Source: Bacteroidales bacterium
GTDB taxonomy: Bacteria; Bacteroidota; Bacteroidia; Bacteroidales; UBA3824
Direction: 5' to 3'
DNA: 64,000 nucleotides
NCBI GenBank assembly: GCA_017541145.1
Contig: JAFXZT010000147.1
Location: forward strand, 30,809 to 94,808
Under the pieces are notes generated by a model. That model did not search any database. It worked only from the letters and a program-made list of their open reading frames with translations, and was not told the origin of the DNA. Positions 36,150 to 45,800 of this stretch are shown here, piece after piece; within the stretch, counting starts at the first letter, position 1, and every line of letters starts with the position of its first letter. The position numbers and the translations under genes were made by a program.

Positions 36150-36830
36150 TTATTCCTCCTCCCAAAGTCCCGGACGGAGTTTTTTAGTACGCTCAATAGC
36201 TTGTTTCATTTGCCATTTATCGATTTCAGCGGCGTTGCCGGAAAGAAGAACTTCCGGAACTTTCCAACCTTTGTAATCTGCCGGACGTGTATAAATCGGC
36301 GGTGCAAGCAGATTGTCTTGAAAAGAATCAGACAAAGCCGATTCGTTGTCGGACATCGCACCCGGAATAAGTCTTACAACAGCATCCGTAATTACGGCCG
36401 CCGCCAATTCTCCGCCGGTAAGAACATAGTCGCCGATCGAGATTTCTCTTGTAATAAGGTGTTCGCGCACTCTGTGGTCAATACCTTTGTAGTGTCCGCA
36501 AAGAATTATGATATTTTCGTAAGTGGACAATGTGTTTGCAATTTTCTGATTGAAAACCTCACCGTCGGGCGACATGTAAATTACTTCGTCGTAATTGCGT
36601 TGAGATTTCAGAAACGAAATACATTTGTCGATAGGTTCCACCATCATTACCATACCGGCATCGCCGCCGTATTGATAGTCGTCCACTGTTCGGCGTTTGT
36701 CATTTGTAAAATCGCGGAGATTTATGATATTGATTTCTGCAAGATGTTTGTCAACTGCGCGTTTTATAATAGAGTGGGAGAGCGGACTTTCCAACAACTC
36801 CGGTAATACTGTAATGATATCTATTCTCAT
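36150..36830 (-). CDS. trmD: tRNA (guanine37-N1)-methyltransferase
   Basis: A 226-aa SPOUT methyltransferase that methylates G37 next to the anticodon and prevents frameshifting. Seen: N-terminal [45 protein letters not shown] (trefoil knot), [12 protein letters not shown], and [34 protein letters not shown]. Normal length. First gene of the minus-strand pair with the nucleotidyltransferase. Confidence 0.95.
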   Translation of the reverse strand: MRIDIITVLPELLESPLSHSIIKRAVDKHLAEINIINLRDFTNDKRRTVDDYQYGGDAGMVMMVEPIDKCISFLKSQRNYDEVIYMSPDGEVFNQKIANTLSTYENIIILCGHYKGIDHRVREHLITREISIGDYVLTGGELAAAVITDAVVRLIPGAMSDNESALSDSFQDNLLAPPIYTRPADYKGWKVPEVLLSGNAAEIDKWQMKQAIERTKKLRPGLWEEE

Positions 36831-37193
36831 TTTGGGTGTTACTAAAAAATTTTAGACCACAAAATTAAGAAAAAATCAGTAAATAACAGTTGTAAAAGCA
36901 CATGTTTTTTTGGAATACGAGTAAATGTTGATATAAAGAAACATATTTATCCAATTGTGTTTGCAACAAAAGCGATAGAATTTGGTGATGATTTCTATGA
37001 ATATGTCATTTACTAACGCAATGCAAAAGTTGAATAATTTACATCGGTGACATTCGTTAAATTAGTAAAAATCAAAATCGTAGATTCAGATTTTTTTCTG
37101 TTGATTTATCAGGTTTTGACTTAATTTGTTTAATTCGGTGATAAATCAAAACTATTTACTTGCGAAAATTGAATAATTTAATATCAAAATTTT
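36831..37193. other. Intergenic region between trmD and the FGE-like gene
   Basis: No gene seen. It contains an 11-bp perfect inverted repeat TTGATTTATCA (37101-37111) / TGATAAATCAA (37139-37149), about 45 bp upstream of the promoter at 37194, which could be an operator. Confidence 0.5.
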
Positions 37194-37224
37194 TTTGTTA
37201 TAAAAAAAATATATTTTAATTTTG
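37194..37224 (+). promoter_or_regulatory. Promoter of the TPR/FGE-like gene
   Basis: TTTG (37194-37197), 19 bp, TAATTTTG (37217-37224), 29 bp ahead of the start codon. Confidence 0.75.
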
Positions 37225-37253
37225 AAGCACCAATAAAAAATGAAATTGAACAA

Positions 37254-38348
37254 ATGAAACACATCTGTACAACATTTCTGTTTACATTGATGACAAGTAT
37301 CGTGCCAAGCGTATTTGCAGGCAATGGTGCTAACTTCAAACTTTATTATGACCTTGGAGTTCAGCGTTTTCACGAAGCCAATTATGAACAGGCTGCCAAC
37401 AATTTTGAGGCGGCATCTTATTGCGATGATGCCCAGCCCGAAGGCAAAATCATGATGGAAAGAGCAAAATATTGTCTTGCTCATCTTGATACTGCCGAAA
37501 TTTGTTATGGTAAAGAATTGTATATCAAGGCTTTTTATCATTATTCAGTAGTTGCTCAAAACAATAGTTATGATACAAACTGTAGAAAAAAGATGTCGGT
37601 TTGTTACAAAAAATCCAATCGTTTTGATGCTGACATGTCGTTGATTACATACGGTAAATTTTGGATGGGCTCCAACAAAGGTGCGTTCAACGAGCAGCCG
37701 TCGCATTCTGTGCTTCTTGACTCTTATTATATTACAACACATGAAATTACCAACGAGCAATATGTATCGTTTTTGAATATGACAACCGGCGGCGTGGTTT
37801 CTGCTGACGGTCACCTTAGAATAGATATTTCCAATCCTGACTGTAAAATAAAAATTACAACCGGAGACATCGAGGACGAAGGCGGCTGGTTTTTTGTAGA
37901 ACCCGGTTATGAAAGTTATCCCGTGGTTTGCGTAAGTTGGTATGGTGCCAACGATTATGCAAAATTTTTTAATATGACATTGCCTACCGAAGCTCAATTT
38001 GAATTTGCGTATGCCGATCAAAAATATCACAATACAACTACACTTGACAAAGCAGTGAGCGGTGATTACAACAAATACGGACTTTACAACATGGGCGGCA
38101 ACGTTTGGGAATGGTGTCAAGATTGGTATTCAGATACATTTTACCAGTATTCACCTGAAAAAAATCCGTTGGGAGCAGACGGCGAAAACGAATGCAAAGT
38201 AACACGCGGCGGCTCATTTACATCCAATCCGTCAAAGTCGTACAAAACATATCGTGATTACAATTTGCCGTCAGATTGCAAAAGCAACATCGGATTTCGC
38301 TGCGTGAAAAATTGTCCAGGCTATCATCCTAACACAGCAACTTACTAA
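37254..38348 (+). CDS. Secreted TPR protein with formylglycine-generating-enzyme-like domain
   Basis: A 364-aa protein: signal peptide cut near VFA|GN (22), a small TPR-like region (27-120, YDLGVQRFHEANYEQAANNF), and a SUMF1/FGE-sulfatase fold (about 130-350) with GKFWMGSN, TTHEITNEQYVSFLN, YPVVCVSWYGANDYAKFF, NMGGNVWEWCQDWY and TRGGSF. The fold occurs in true formylglycine-generating enzymes and in many non-catalytic Bacteroidetes proteins including GldK/GldJ. No lipobox and no gld genes nearby, so GldK/J is unlikely. Function unknown. Confidence 0.8.
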   Translation: MKHICTTFLFTLMTSIVPSVFAGNGANFKLYYDLGVQRFHEANYEQAANNFEAASYCDDAQPEGKIMMERAKYCLAHLDTAEICYGKELYIKAFYHYSVVAQNNSYDTNCRKKMSVCYKKSNRFDADMSLITYGKFWMGSNKGAFNEQPSHSVLLDSYYITTHEITNEQYVSFLNMTTGGVVSADGHLRIDISNPDCKIKITTGDIEDEGGWFFVEPGYESYPVVCVSWYGANDYAKFFNMTLPTEAQFEFAYADQKYHNTTTLDKAVSGDYNKYGLYNMGGNVWEWCQDWYSDTFYQYSPEKNPLGADGENECKVTRGGSFTSNPSKSYKTYRDYNLPSDCKSNIGFRCVKNCPGYHPNTATY

Positions 38349-38472
38349 GATTTCACGTAAATTTAAAGTACAATAATGTGATATTTGCGTCATATTAAGT
38401 AAATTCGTTTTATTAAGAGATGTAGTTTTTATAGATTACAGTTTTTTTTGTAACTGATTGAATTTTAATAAT

Positions 38473-40704
38473 ATGGCGGATAAATCCACAGTGCAAGTTG
38501 ATACCTATAAGGAAGAATTATTTGAGAATTTTTACTCAAAACTTCCTGATAGTTTCAAGCCTACTGAGATATATACTCAGATAAGGGCTGCGTATGATTT
38601 TGCATATAAGGCTCATTACGGAGTAACCAGAAAAGGCGGTACACACGAACCCTATATCACACATCCGGTGTCTGTTGCGCTTATAGTTGCAAACGAGATC
38701 GGCTTGGGTGTAAGTTCTGTTGTGGCTGCATTGCTGCACGATGTAGTGGAAGATACCGAATATACTCGCGATGATATCAAAGAGATGTTTGGCGAGAACG
38801 TTGCAAATATCGTTGAAGGTCTTACAAAAATTACAAATGTTTATGATGCCAAAGCAAACACTCAGGCGGAGACTTTCAAAAAGATGTTGCTGTCAATTCC
38901 GCATGATTCCAGAGTTGCATTCATAAAAATTGCTGACCGACTTCATAATATGCGTACCATGGACGATATGCCCGACGGTACACGTCAGATAAAAGCCGGT
39001 GAAAATCTTTATGTTTATGTTCCGATTGCCGATCAGTTAGGACTTTACGATATCAAAAACGAGTTAGAAGATTCCAGTTTTAAATATGCGCATCCGGGAA
39101 GATATGCCGAAATCAAAAAACTTGTAGACGACTCAGCTGAAGAACGTAAACAATTGCTTTTCAATTTCAGGATGTCGCTCATGCGGGTACTTGTTCAGAC
39201 AAATCATGTTTGTAAACTTGCAATTGTCAACAAATCATTTTATCAGATTTGGTCGATGATGCAAGAGACCGGTAAGACATTTTCCGAAATAGAAAATTTT
39301 CAGACAGTAAGAATAATTTTTGATCCTCAAAATATTGACAGTCCGCAAGATATAGTTTCGGCACATTACAATATTTACGCTACAGTAATCAACAATTTCC
39401 CGGAAAAAAGCGACTCAAAACGCGATTATGTAATCACTCCTAAGAAAAACGGATTCAAGGCACTTGTATTTCAAGTGATGTTTGAAGGTAATTGGATTGA
39501 AATTCAGATACTTACATCTGATGATGATATGATTGCCCACCGTGGATATTGTTACAACCTTCCAAATCGAAAAGGTCTTGATATCTTGAGAGAAAAAGTT
39601 CAGGATTTAGACAAATCGCAAGACGCTGTGGAACTTATCAATCGTTTCCGCAGTCTCTCAAGTATGGTGACGATATTTGTTTTTACGCCAAAAGGTTCAA
39701 TCGTAGAATTGCCGCAAGGCTCTACAGTATTGGATTTTGCATTTGCGATACATTCGCGAATGGGTTGCCACTGTTTGGGAGCTTATGTCGGACAAAAAAT
39801 TGTTCCGATAAACTACGAACTGAAAACTACAGATCAAGTTACGGTGCTCACTTCGCCGAGTGCAAAACCAAGTTCCGATTGGTTCGGATACGTAAAGAGC
39901 GACCACGCAAAATTTTGTCTGGAAAAATATTTCAAACACAAAGTTAAATCCGACAAGTCCGATGTGATAAAAGGACGTCAGGATTTCAATAAATTGCTTA
40001 GGGACAACAGAGTGATTCCCAATCTGTTGCTTTCCGGAAAAATACTTTCTTACTACAAATTACCCAACAACGAAGAACTTTACAAACGTCTTGCCCGTCA
40101 AGAAATTTCGATGGACGACCTTTGGGCATGCATCAAGAGATTGAGAACGATAATCGACGGCGCACATGTTCAACGCAGAAAAGAGGGCGAAAATGTAGTA
40201 GCAAAAGTTGAAAAAAATAAATACATCGAAATAGATTACAAAAAACCGTTATTGATCGAAAAATCAATGCCTTATGTTTTGTCATCGTGTTGTTATCCGA
40301 TTTCCGGTGACGATGCTTTGGCGTATACCGACGAAGACGGAGTTTTGTACATCCATAAACGAGAATGCGAAAATGCAAAAAAACTTACCGCTATTAATGG
40401 CAAAAAAACAACAAAAGTATTATGGTCAGACGACCTTGAGCCGTCCCTTGCATCAATAAATATCCAAGGTACTGACCGTTTCGGACTTATTCGTGATATT
40501 GCGGTGGTGCTTACAGAAAACAATGTAAGTATCAAGACTGTAGAGATTAACGAAGAAGACGGAGTATTTGCCGGAAAACTTTTGATATATGTAAAAGACG
40601 TTAACGAGCTGGAAAGAGTAATAAAAATTTTGCATGATATTCAAGGTGTTGTAAAAGTAAATCGAATAAATAATAAAGGTGGCAGAGTTATTGCTGCAAA
40701 TTAA
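38473..40704 (+). CDS. spoT: SpoT/Rel-family (p)ppGpp hydrolase with apparently inactive synthetase domain
   Basis: A 743-aa RSH protein in the canonical order HD hydrolase (about 35-190), synthetase (about 235-390), TGS, helical, CC/zinc-finger (SSCCYPISGDD) and ACT. The HD site is intact: YITHPVSVA, LLHDVVEDTEYT, KIADRLHNMRTM. In the synthetase the Mg-binding Asp is Asn275 (IENFQTVRII versus IYDxxAIRxI), SxHT of the NGYxSxHT box is ALVF, and QIRT is QILT (E343 retained). It is thus probably hydrolase-only. ATG 38473 is preferred over TTG 38458. The sigma-factor gene follows after 22 bp. Confidence 0.87.
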   Translation: MADKSTVQVDTYKEELFENFYSKLPDSFKPTEIYTQIRAAYDFAYKAHYGVTRKGGTHEPYITHPVSVALIVANEIGLGVSSVVAALLHDVVEDTEYTRDDIKEMFGENVANIVEGLTKITNVYDAKANTQAETFKKMLLSIPHDSRVAFIKIADRLHNMRTMDDMPDGTRQIKAGENLYVYVPIADQLGLYDIKNELEDSSFKYAHPGRYAEIKKLVDDSAEERKQLLFNFRMSLMRVLVQTNHVCKLAIVNKSFYQIWSMMQETGKTFSEIENFQTVRIIFDPQNIDSPQDIVSAHYNIYATVINNFPEKSDSKRDYVITPKKNGFKALVFQVMFEGNWIEIQILTSDDDMIAHRGYCYNLPNRKGLDILREKVQDLDKSQDAVELINRFRSLSSMVTIFVFTPKGSIVELPQGSTVLDFAFAIHSRMGCHCLGAYVGQKIVPINYELKTTDQVTVLTSPSAKPSSDWFGYVKSDHAKFCLEKYFKHKVKSDKSDVIKGRQDFNKLLRDNRVIPNLLLSGKILSYYKLPNNEELYKRLARQEISMDDLWACIKRLRTIIDGAHVQRRKEGENVVAKVEKNKYIEIDYKKPLLIEKSMPYVLSSCCYPISGDDALAYTDEDGVLYIHKRECENAKKLTAINGKKTTKVLWSDDLEPSLASINIQGTDRFGLIRDIAVVLTENNVSIKTVEINEEDGVFAGKLLIYVKDVNELERVIKILHDIQGVVKVNRINNKGGRVIAAN

Positions 40705-40726
40705 AAAATAATTCAAAAAAACAAAA

Positions 40727-41335
40727 ATGGCTAACTTTGCTGAAAAAACTGATATAGAACTTGTAACTCTTTACAAAACAAAAGGAGACGGATTTTATCT
40801 TGGTGAATTATACAAACGTTACACCAAGTTGGTTTTTGTATTGTGCTACAAATATCTCAAAGATCGTGATGTAGCCCAAGAGGCTGTTGCTCAGATATTT
40901 GAAAGTCTGATTGTCTCATTAAAAAAATATCAGATTGATAATTTCAAGAGTTGGTTGATGACAGTGAGCCGAAATCATTGTCTCATGATGCTTAAATGTG
41001 AAAAAGGAATTGTAGAATATTGCGATTTTTTTGAAAAAAATATACCGGAAGTTGTGGAATTTGAGGATATTTTTTATCAAGATGATAGAGACGAGAAAGA
41101 AAGGATTTTGAATAGATTGAACGAAGCTGTTGATACATTGCCCAAAGAGCAAAAAACTTGTATCGAACTTTTCTATCTTGGAGGAAAATCTTATGCTGAG
41201 ATTATCGAATCTACCGGTTATGATTTCAAGCAAATCAAATCATACCTTCAGAACGGCAGACGTAATCTCAAAAATTATCTCTCAAAGGTATCAATATTTT
41301 TGATTTTCCTTTCTGATTGTCTACTAACTATTTAA
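40727..41335 (+). CDS. ECF-type RNA polymerase sigma factor
   Basis: A 202-aa sigma-70 family protein: region 2 (about 25-95, LYKRYTKLVFVLCYKYLKDRDVAQEAVAQIF, W in NFKSWLMTVSRNHC) and region 4 (about 135-185, LPKEQKTCIELFYLGGKSYAEII). The last 15 residues (VSIFLIFLSDCLLTI) are unusually hydrophobic, which could tether it to the membrane or its anti-sigma partner. Followed after 33 bp by a zinc-finger anti-sigma factor gene. Confidence 0.87.
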   Translation: MANFAEKTDIELVTLYKTKGDGFYLGELYKRYTKLVFVLCYKYLKDRDVAQEAVAQIFESLIVSLKKYQIDNFKSWLMTVSRNHCLMMLKCEKGIVEYCDFFEKNIPEVVEFEDIFYQDDRDEKERILNRLNEAVDTLPKEQKTCIELFYLGGKSYAEIIESTGYDFKQIKSYLQNGRRNLKNYLSKVSIFLIFLSDCLLTI

Positions 41336-41368
41336 TTTTTTTTTGTCCAACATTTACACAACGCAAAT

Positions 41369-42256
41369 ATGAGAAAATATGAAATAACAGAATGCCCTGA
41401 ATTTGAACAGCTTGAAGCTTTGGCGGCAGGTAAATTGCCGGCAGACGAGGCTGAGAAAATTTCTATGCATTTACAGCAATGCGGGGATTGTCGTGAATTG
41501 TACGAGAGCATAAAAGAACTTGGAACTGATTATATTGACGATGTAACTGAAAAAATTAATGCCAAAATTGATAAGCGGGCTGCGGTAATTAACGGAACAA
41601 AAAAGTCCGTTGTTTTTACACTTTCTAAATATGCTGTAGCTGCTGCAATTGTTGGTGTGGGAATTTTCGGTGTTTACAAACTTTCTGACAAAACACAACC
41701 CACAGTTACAGATTCTGCGGTTGCTGTTACAGAACAAGAAGATAATCAGGAAGTTGCTGTTGTAGAAGAACAAAACGTAGTAGCTGAAGAATCTGTTCAA
41801 GTAAAATCCAATGACAAAAAACCGGATATTTCTTGGGAAGACGAAGTTAGTTATGCAAAACGCTCCGGCAACAATAGTCATGAGGCTCAGGTAGTGTCTG
41901 ATAATACTGTAACTCTCAGAGGTACAGATAGTAAAGAGGTAAGCGAACAACTTACTAGATCTACAGGAGTCAAAAATATTGACGTTGAAATTATTAATGC
42001 AAAACTTGCGTCCGCTACAAAATTTATGAACGAAGGCGAATTTTTTGATGCAAAAGACGAGTTGGAAGATATTCTTAATCAGGATCCAGAAAACAAAACC
42101 GCACTCAAAAAATTGGGTATCTGCAATATGAACCTCAAGTATTACAATCAGGCAATTAATGTTTTCAAACGTATAAAAGTTTCTGATACAATAGAAAAAC
42201 GGGAAATTGACGGTTATATCAAAACTTGTACAGAAAATCTTAACAAAGGAAAATAA
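41369..42256 (+). CDS. Anti-sigma factor with zinc finger, TM segment and TPR-like C-terminus
   Basis: A 295-aa protein. The cytoplasmic N-terminus carries a ZAS-type HxxxCxxC motif (MHLQQCGDC, about 34-42), then one TM segment (about 84-104, YAVAAAIVGVGIFGVY), an acidic periplasmic linker and a C-terminal TPR pair (about 205-290, ATKFMNEGEFFDAKDELEDI, GICNMNLKYYNQAINVF). Expected to hold the adjacent ECF sigma factor inactive until an envelope signal arrives. The TPR part is the likely sensor. Confidence 0.82.
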   Translation: MRKYEITECPEFEQLEALAAGKLPADEAEKISMHLQQCGDCRELYESIKELGTDYIDDVTEKINAKIDKRAAVINGTKKSVVFTLSKYAVAAAIVGVGIFGVYKLSDKTQPTVTDSAVAVTEQEDNQEVAVVEEQNVVAEESVQVKSNDKKPDISWEDEVSYAKRSGNNSHEAQVVSDNTVTLRGTDSKEVSEQLTRSTGVKNIDVEIINAKLASATKFMNEGEFFDAKDELEDILNQDPENKTALKKLGICNMNLKYYNQAINVFKRIKVSDTIEKREIDGYIKTCTENLNKGK

Positions 42257-42296
42257 TTAATCCGGCAAAAAAATCCGTTATCTGATATTGAAATCT

Positions 42297-42341
42297 AAAA
42301 AAAGCTGCTTTGAATTTTTTTTATTCAGAGCAGCTTTTTAG
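42297..42341. terminator. Bidirectional terminator after the anti-sigma gene
   Basis: Stem AAAAAGCTGCT (42299-42309) and AGCAGCTTTTT (42329-42339) with further TGAAT/ATTCA pairing and a T-rich loop. It separates convergent genes. Confidence 0.88.
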
Positions 42342-42366
42342 TTTTTATGATGTTAACATCTTTTTG

Positions 42367-42837
42367 TTACATGCTGAGCTTTTGCGCGATACCTTCGCAA
42401 GCATCTTCCAAAAGTGTTATAACATTGTCAAAATCATCCATGTCGCCGTAATACGGATCCGGAACTGTGTCATAATCTTTTACTTCGATAAAATATTCCG
42501 AAATTTTATGAATTTTGTTACGGTATTTTTCGGGACATAACTGATTGAGTCTTCGGATGTTGTCGCCGTCCATACCAATAATCACATCATAATATTCAAA
42601 ATCTTGAGCTTCAATTTTCCGTGCATGATGATTCAGCGGATAGCCGCGTCTTTTGGCAGTTGATATCATTCTCGAATCAGGATGTTCGCCTTGATGATAC
42701 GAAATCAGTCCCGCTGAATCGATTTCAAAATTCAGTTCTTTGTCCGCCGAAATTTTTTTCATAACGCCCTCAGCTGCCGGGCTTCTGCAAATATTACCGA
42801 GACAGACAAACAGAATTTTGTAGCTTTTATTTTTCAT
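42367..42837 (-). CDS. Low-molecular-weight protein-tyrosine phosphatase
   Basis: A 156-aa LMW-PTP. P-loop VCLGNICRS with nucleophile Cys12 and Arg18, and general acid Asp in PDPYYGD. Such enzymes dephosphorylate Tyr, often of capsule-related kinases, or Arg in some bacteria. The start overlaps the end of the upstream 1404-aa gene by 11 bp, implying co-translation and perhaps a shared phospho-signalling role. Confidence 0.9.
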   Translation of the reverse strand: MKNKSYKILFVCLGNICRSPAAEGVMKKISADKELNFEIDSAGLISYHQGEHPDSRMISTAKRRGYPLNHHARKIEAQDFEYYDVIIGMDGDNIRRLNQLCPEKYRNKIHKISEYFIEVKDYDTVPDPYYGDMDDFDNVITLLEDACEGIAQKLSM

Positions 42838-45800
42838 CTTGATTAAAAATTATTGCCGATTCGTTTTTGCTGCCGTTCATTATAATATTGAGCGGTTTTT
42901 GGAAACGGACGTGTTTGTAATATTTTGTTTTGTTGATAAGTTCTTGCTGTTCAAGAATTTCGCGACGCAAGAAACATTTACGGTTTTCCTTTTTGATTGC
43001 AAAATATCCGATATTCATCGACGTAATATTATGGAAAAAGTGCGAACCGTGAGAAAAATCAAGCGGATAGCCTTCCAAACTTGTTTCGATGATAACTGAT
43101 GCGTTTGAAATTTCCGACCATTGTACCGGAACACCAAGAAATCTGTCGCTTGTGCCCCAACGACCCGGACCGATGAGAACATATTTGCGGTTTTCTTGGC
43201 TGAGCAATGTGTTTAAGTAATTGATTTCGCGTTGCATCTCAACTGTCTCAAGCTTAGAGAATTTGCTTTCATCGATATAAATTACATCTGTAATATTGTC
43301 GATAACTCCGTTGCCGAGACTTTGGTTGGTGTATAGCAACATGTTGTCGGTATTTTCGGTTTCGAGATTGATATTTTTGTTTTCAAACGAACCAACCATC
43401 GGTTTTATTTGCAACAAGTAAAATGAAGGTTTGCCGTTGATTGTTTTGTTGAGATTTACAGCATATTCAATTTCTACCGCCGAACCAAAAGCATCTTTTA
43501 CAGTCTTGAGAATCAGTTCGATAGTTTCTGCCAACGGGAAATAGTTGTATTGAAGGATGTCAGCAAAATTTACAATTCGCGGACCATATTCGTCCAAACC
43601 CGGCGAGATAGAATCGTTGTCAGGATTGTAAACCGAAGCCAGATGTTTCAGCGAACCGTGTTTTTCTGCATCGTAAATATTCAGAAGTTTCAGAGCCGCG
43701 TATTCGCCGTTGTGCAAAAGGTCTACATCATTGAGACTCAAATCCAAAGCATAAAATTTGGTTTGCGTACTCTTGAGCAAATCGTTTTTGGTATACATCG
43801 AAATATTTGGATATTTCGGTGAAAATCTGTAACTTGGCCATCCGCCTACAACGTAACATCCCAATCCGACACCCGCTACAGCATATCCCTCTTCGGGTTT
43901 CATGTTGGCAACAGGATAAAAATTGTATGACTGTGCTACGCCGCTGATATGCGGGTAAAAATATTTTCCGAAACGGCTGCCGACTACCTCTTGAATGATA
44001 ATCGCCATTTTTTCTTCCTCGATATTGTGCTGAACCACATTATAATAATTGCGTGCAGTTTCAGAATACATGGAAGCATAAATCAATTTGATTGCATGGC
44101 ATACAAGTTCGAGAGTTTCCTCTTTTTTGTCTTTTTCGTTCGGAAGAATATACGTACTGAAAACTCCTGCAAACGGTTGACTTACAGAATCTTCCGAAGT
44201 ACTTGACGAACGTATCGCAAGCGGATTGTCGGTTTGACTGATTATCGTTTTGATACGCTCTCTGAGTGTGTCACTTAGGTGTCCGTTGTAAAAGTATTCC
44301 TTTAGTTGATCGTAAGAAATATTTTTGTTTACTATCTTGGATAACAGATCGTTGTGAGCTATAAAGTTGAGAAATTCTGTAGTACCGACAATACAAGTAA
44401 CTGGCGCCAAGATATTTATACGGTCGGAGAGTGGCGAATCCTCCAAATTGTAAATCACAGTATCAATAAAAGCCAAACCGCGACCTTTGCCGCCGAGCGA
44501 ACCCGGTGCAAGTGTAATAATATTTCTTTCGTCGATGGATGAAGTTTCGTCAAACGAAAGTATCTTGCCGCGTTTTTTGTCAGTACGGTATTGATTGATA
44601 GCTTTTATCATTAACGGTCGGATACGTTCAACGTCTTCGAGAGAGTTGATTGTTAAGCCGTGGAAAATTTTTGCAAGCTGAATTTCGCCGCGTCCCATCA
44701 ACCAAATAGAAAACTGGTTTTTGATTGCGTGACGATAGAGCGAATCAGCCGGCATTTGTTTCACCATAAGTTCAAACTCACGAAGCGACCGCGCAATGCC
44801 CAAGATGTCACCTGCCCAGTTTTTGAACAAGAAATCACCGTAACCCAGATATTTTATGAGATAGCGTTTCAGTTCATCGAGCAACGATTCTGAATTTTTG
44901 TTAATAAAAAATACCTTTTCTTCGCGGTAAATATTGGTGTCGAGGTCAGTAAGCTCTTCTGTACTTTGGAAAATTACCGGCACAGTGTATTTCATACTGC
45001 GCATTTTTTGTACAAATTTTACACCTGCTTGCTTGTCGATTTTGCCGCCCCATTCAAATTCCACATCAGAAATTACACACAACAAATTATTTTTGTATTT
45101 GTTGAAAATCGTGATAGCCTCTTCGTAATTTCTTGCGTGAAGAATTTTGGGGCGTGAACGCATTTTTACAATTTTGTCAAGCTCGTTTTTCTCTACTTCC
45201 GGAATCAGTTTTGCAACCTGTCCAAAAACTGTATCATACAGTAATTCAAGATATTTGGAGTAAAACAATGATGAATCCTCAATCAACAAAATTACTTTCA
45301 CGAGACCGATTTGAGTATCATTTTCTACGTTGATACTGTCTTCTTGACATTTTACAATTGTAAAGAAAATGTTACTGTCGCCGTTCCAAGTATAAATTTT
45401 GTCGATAGAACTTACTGTAGAGCAATATTCTTCGTATTTTTTAACCTCTTCTTTCTTGTTAATCAGCAAGAAAACCGGAACATTGTTTTTTATCTTACGA
45501 AGTTTTTCGCTAAGTTGTACACATTGCTGAGGATCGGCGGTCGGCATGATGATAACCATGTCAATATTAGCACTTTCCATAGCATCGATAGCATCTTCGT
45601 CTGTGCTGACACCGGTGATTCGCGGCAATGTATAAAGACTAAACTGGTGAACGTCACCCATAAAACGGTCAAAAAATGAGTCTTCGGTTTCCAAACAGAA
45701 TGCATCGTAAAGTGTCGCTACAAAAAGTACATGTTTAATTTTGTATTTCATCATGTCGAGATAGATGTACTTATCGAGCATCTGTTGATTGAAATAATTT

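Noticed and set aside
36066..36806. 246-codon plus-strand frame opposite trmD
   Set aside because: trmD on the minus strand is unambiguous; the antisense frame has no family signature.
37254..38348. Assignment of the FGE-like protein as GldK or GldJ
   Set aside because: No lipobox at the signal peptide, added TPR region and no gldLMN neighbours.
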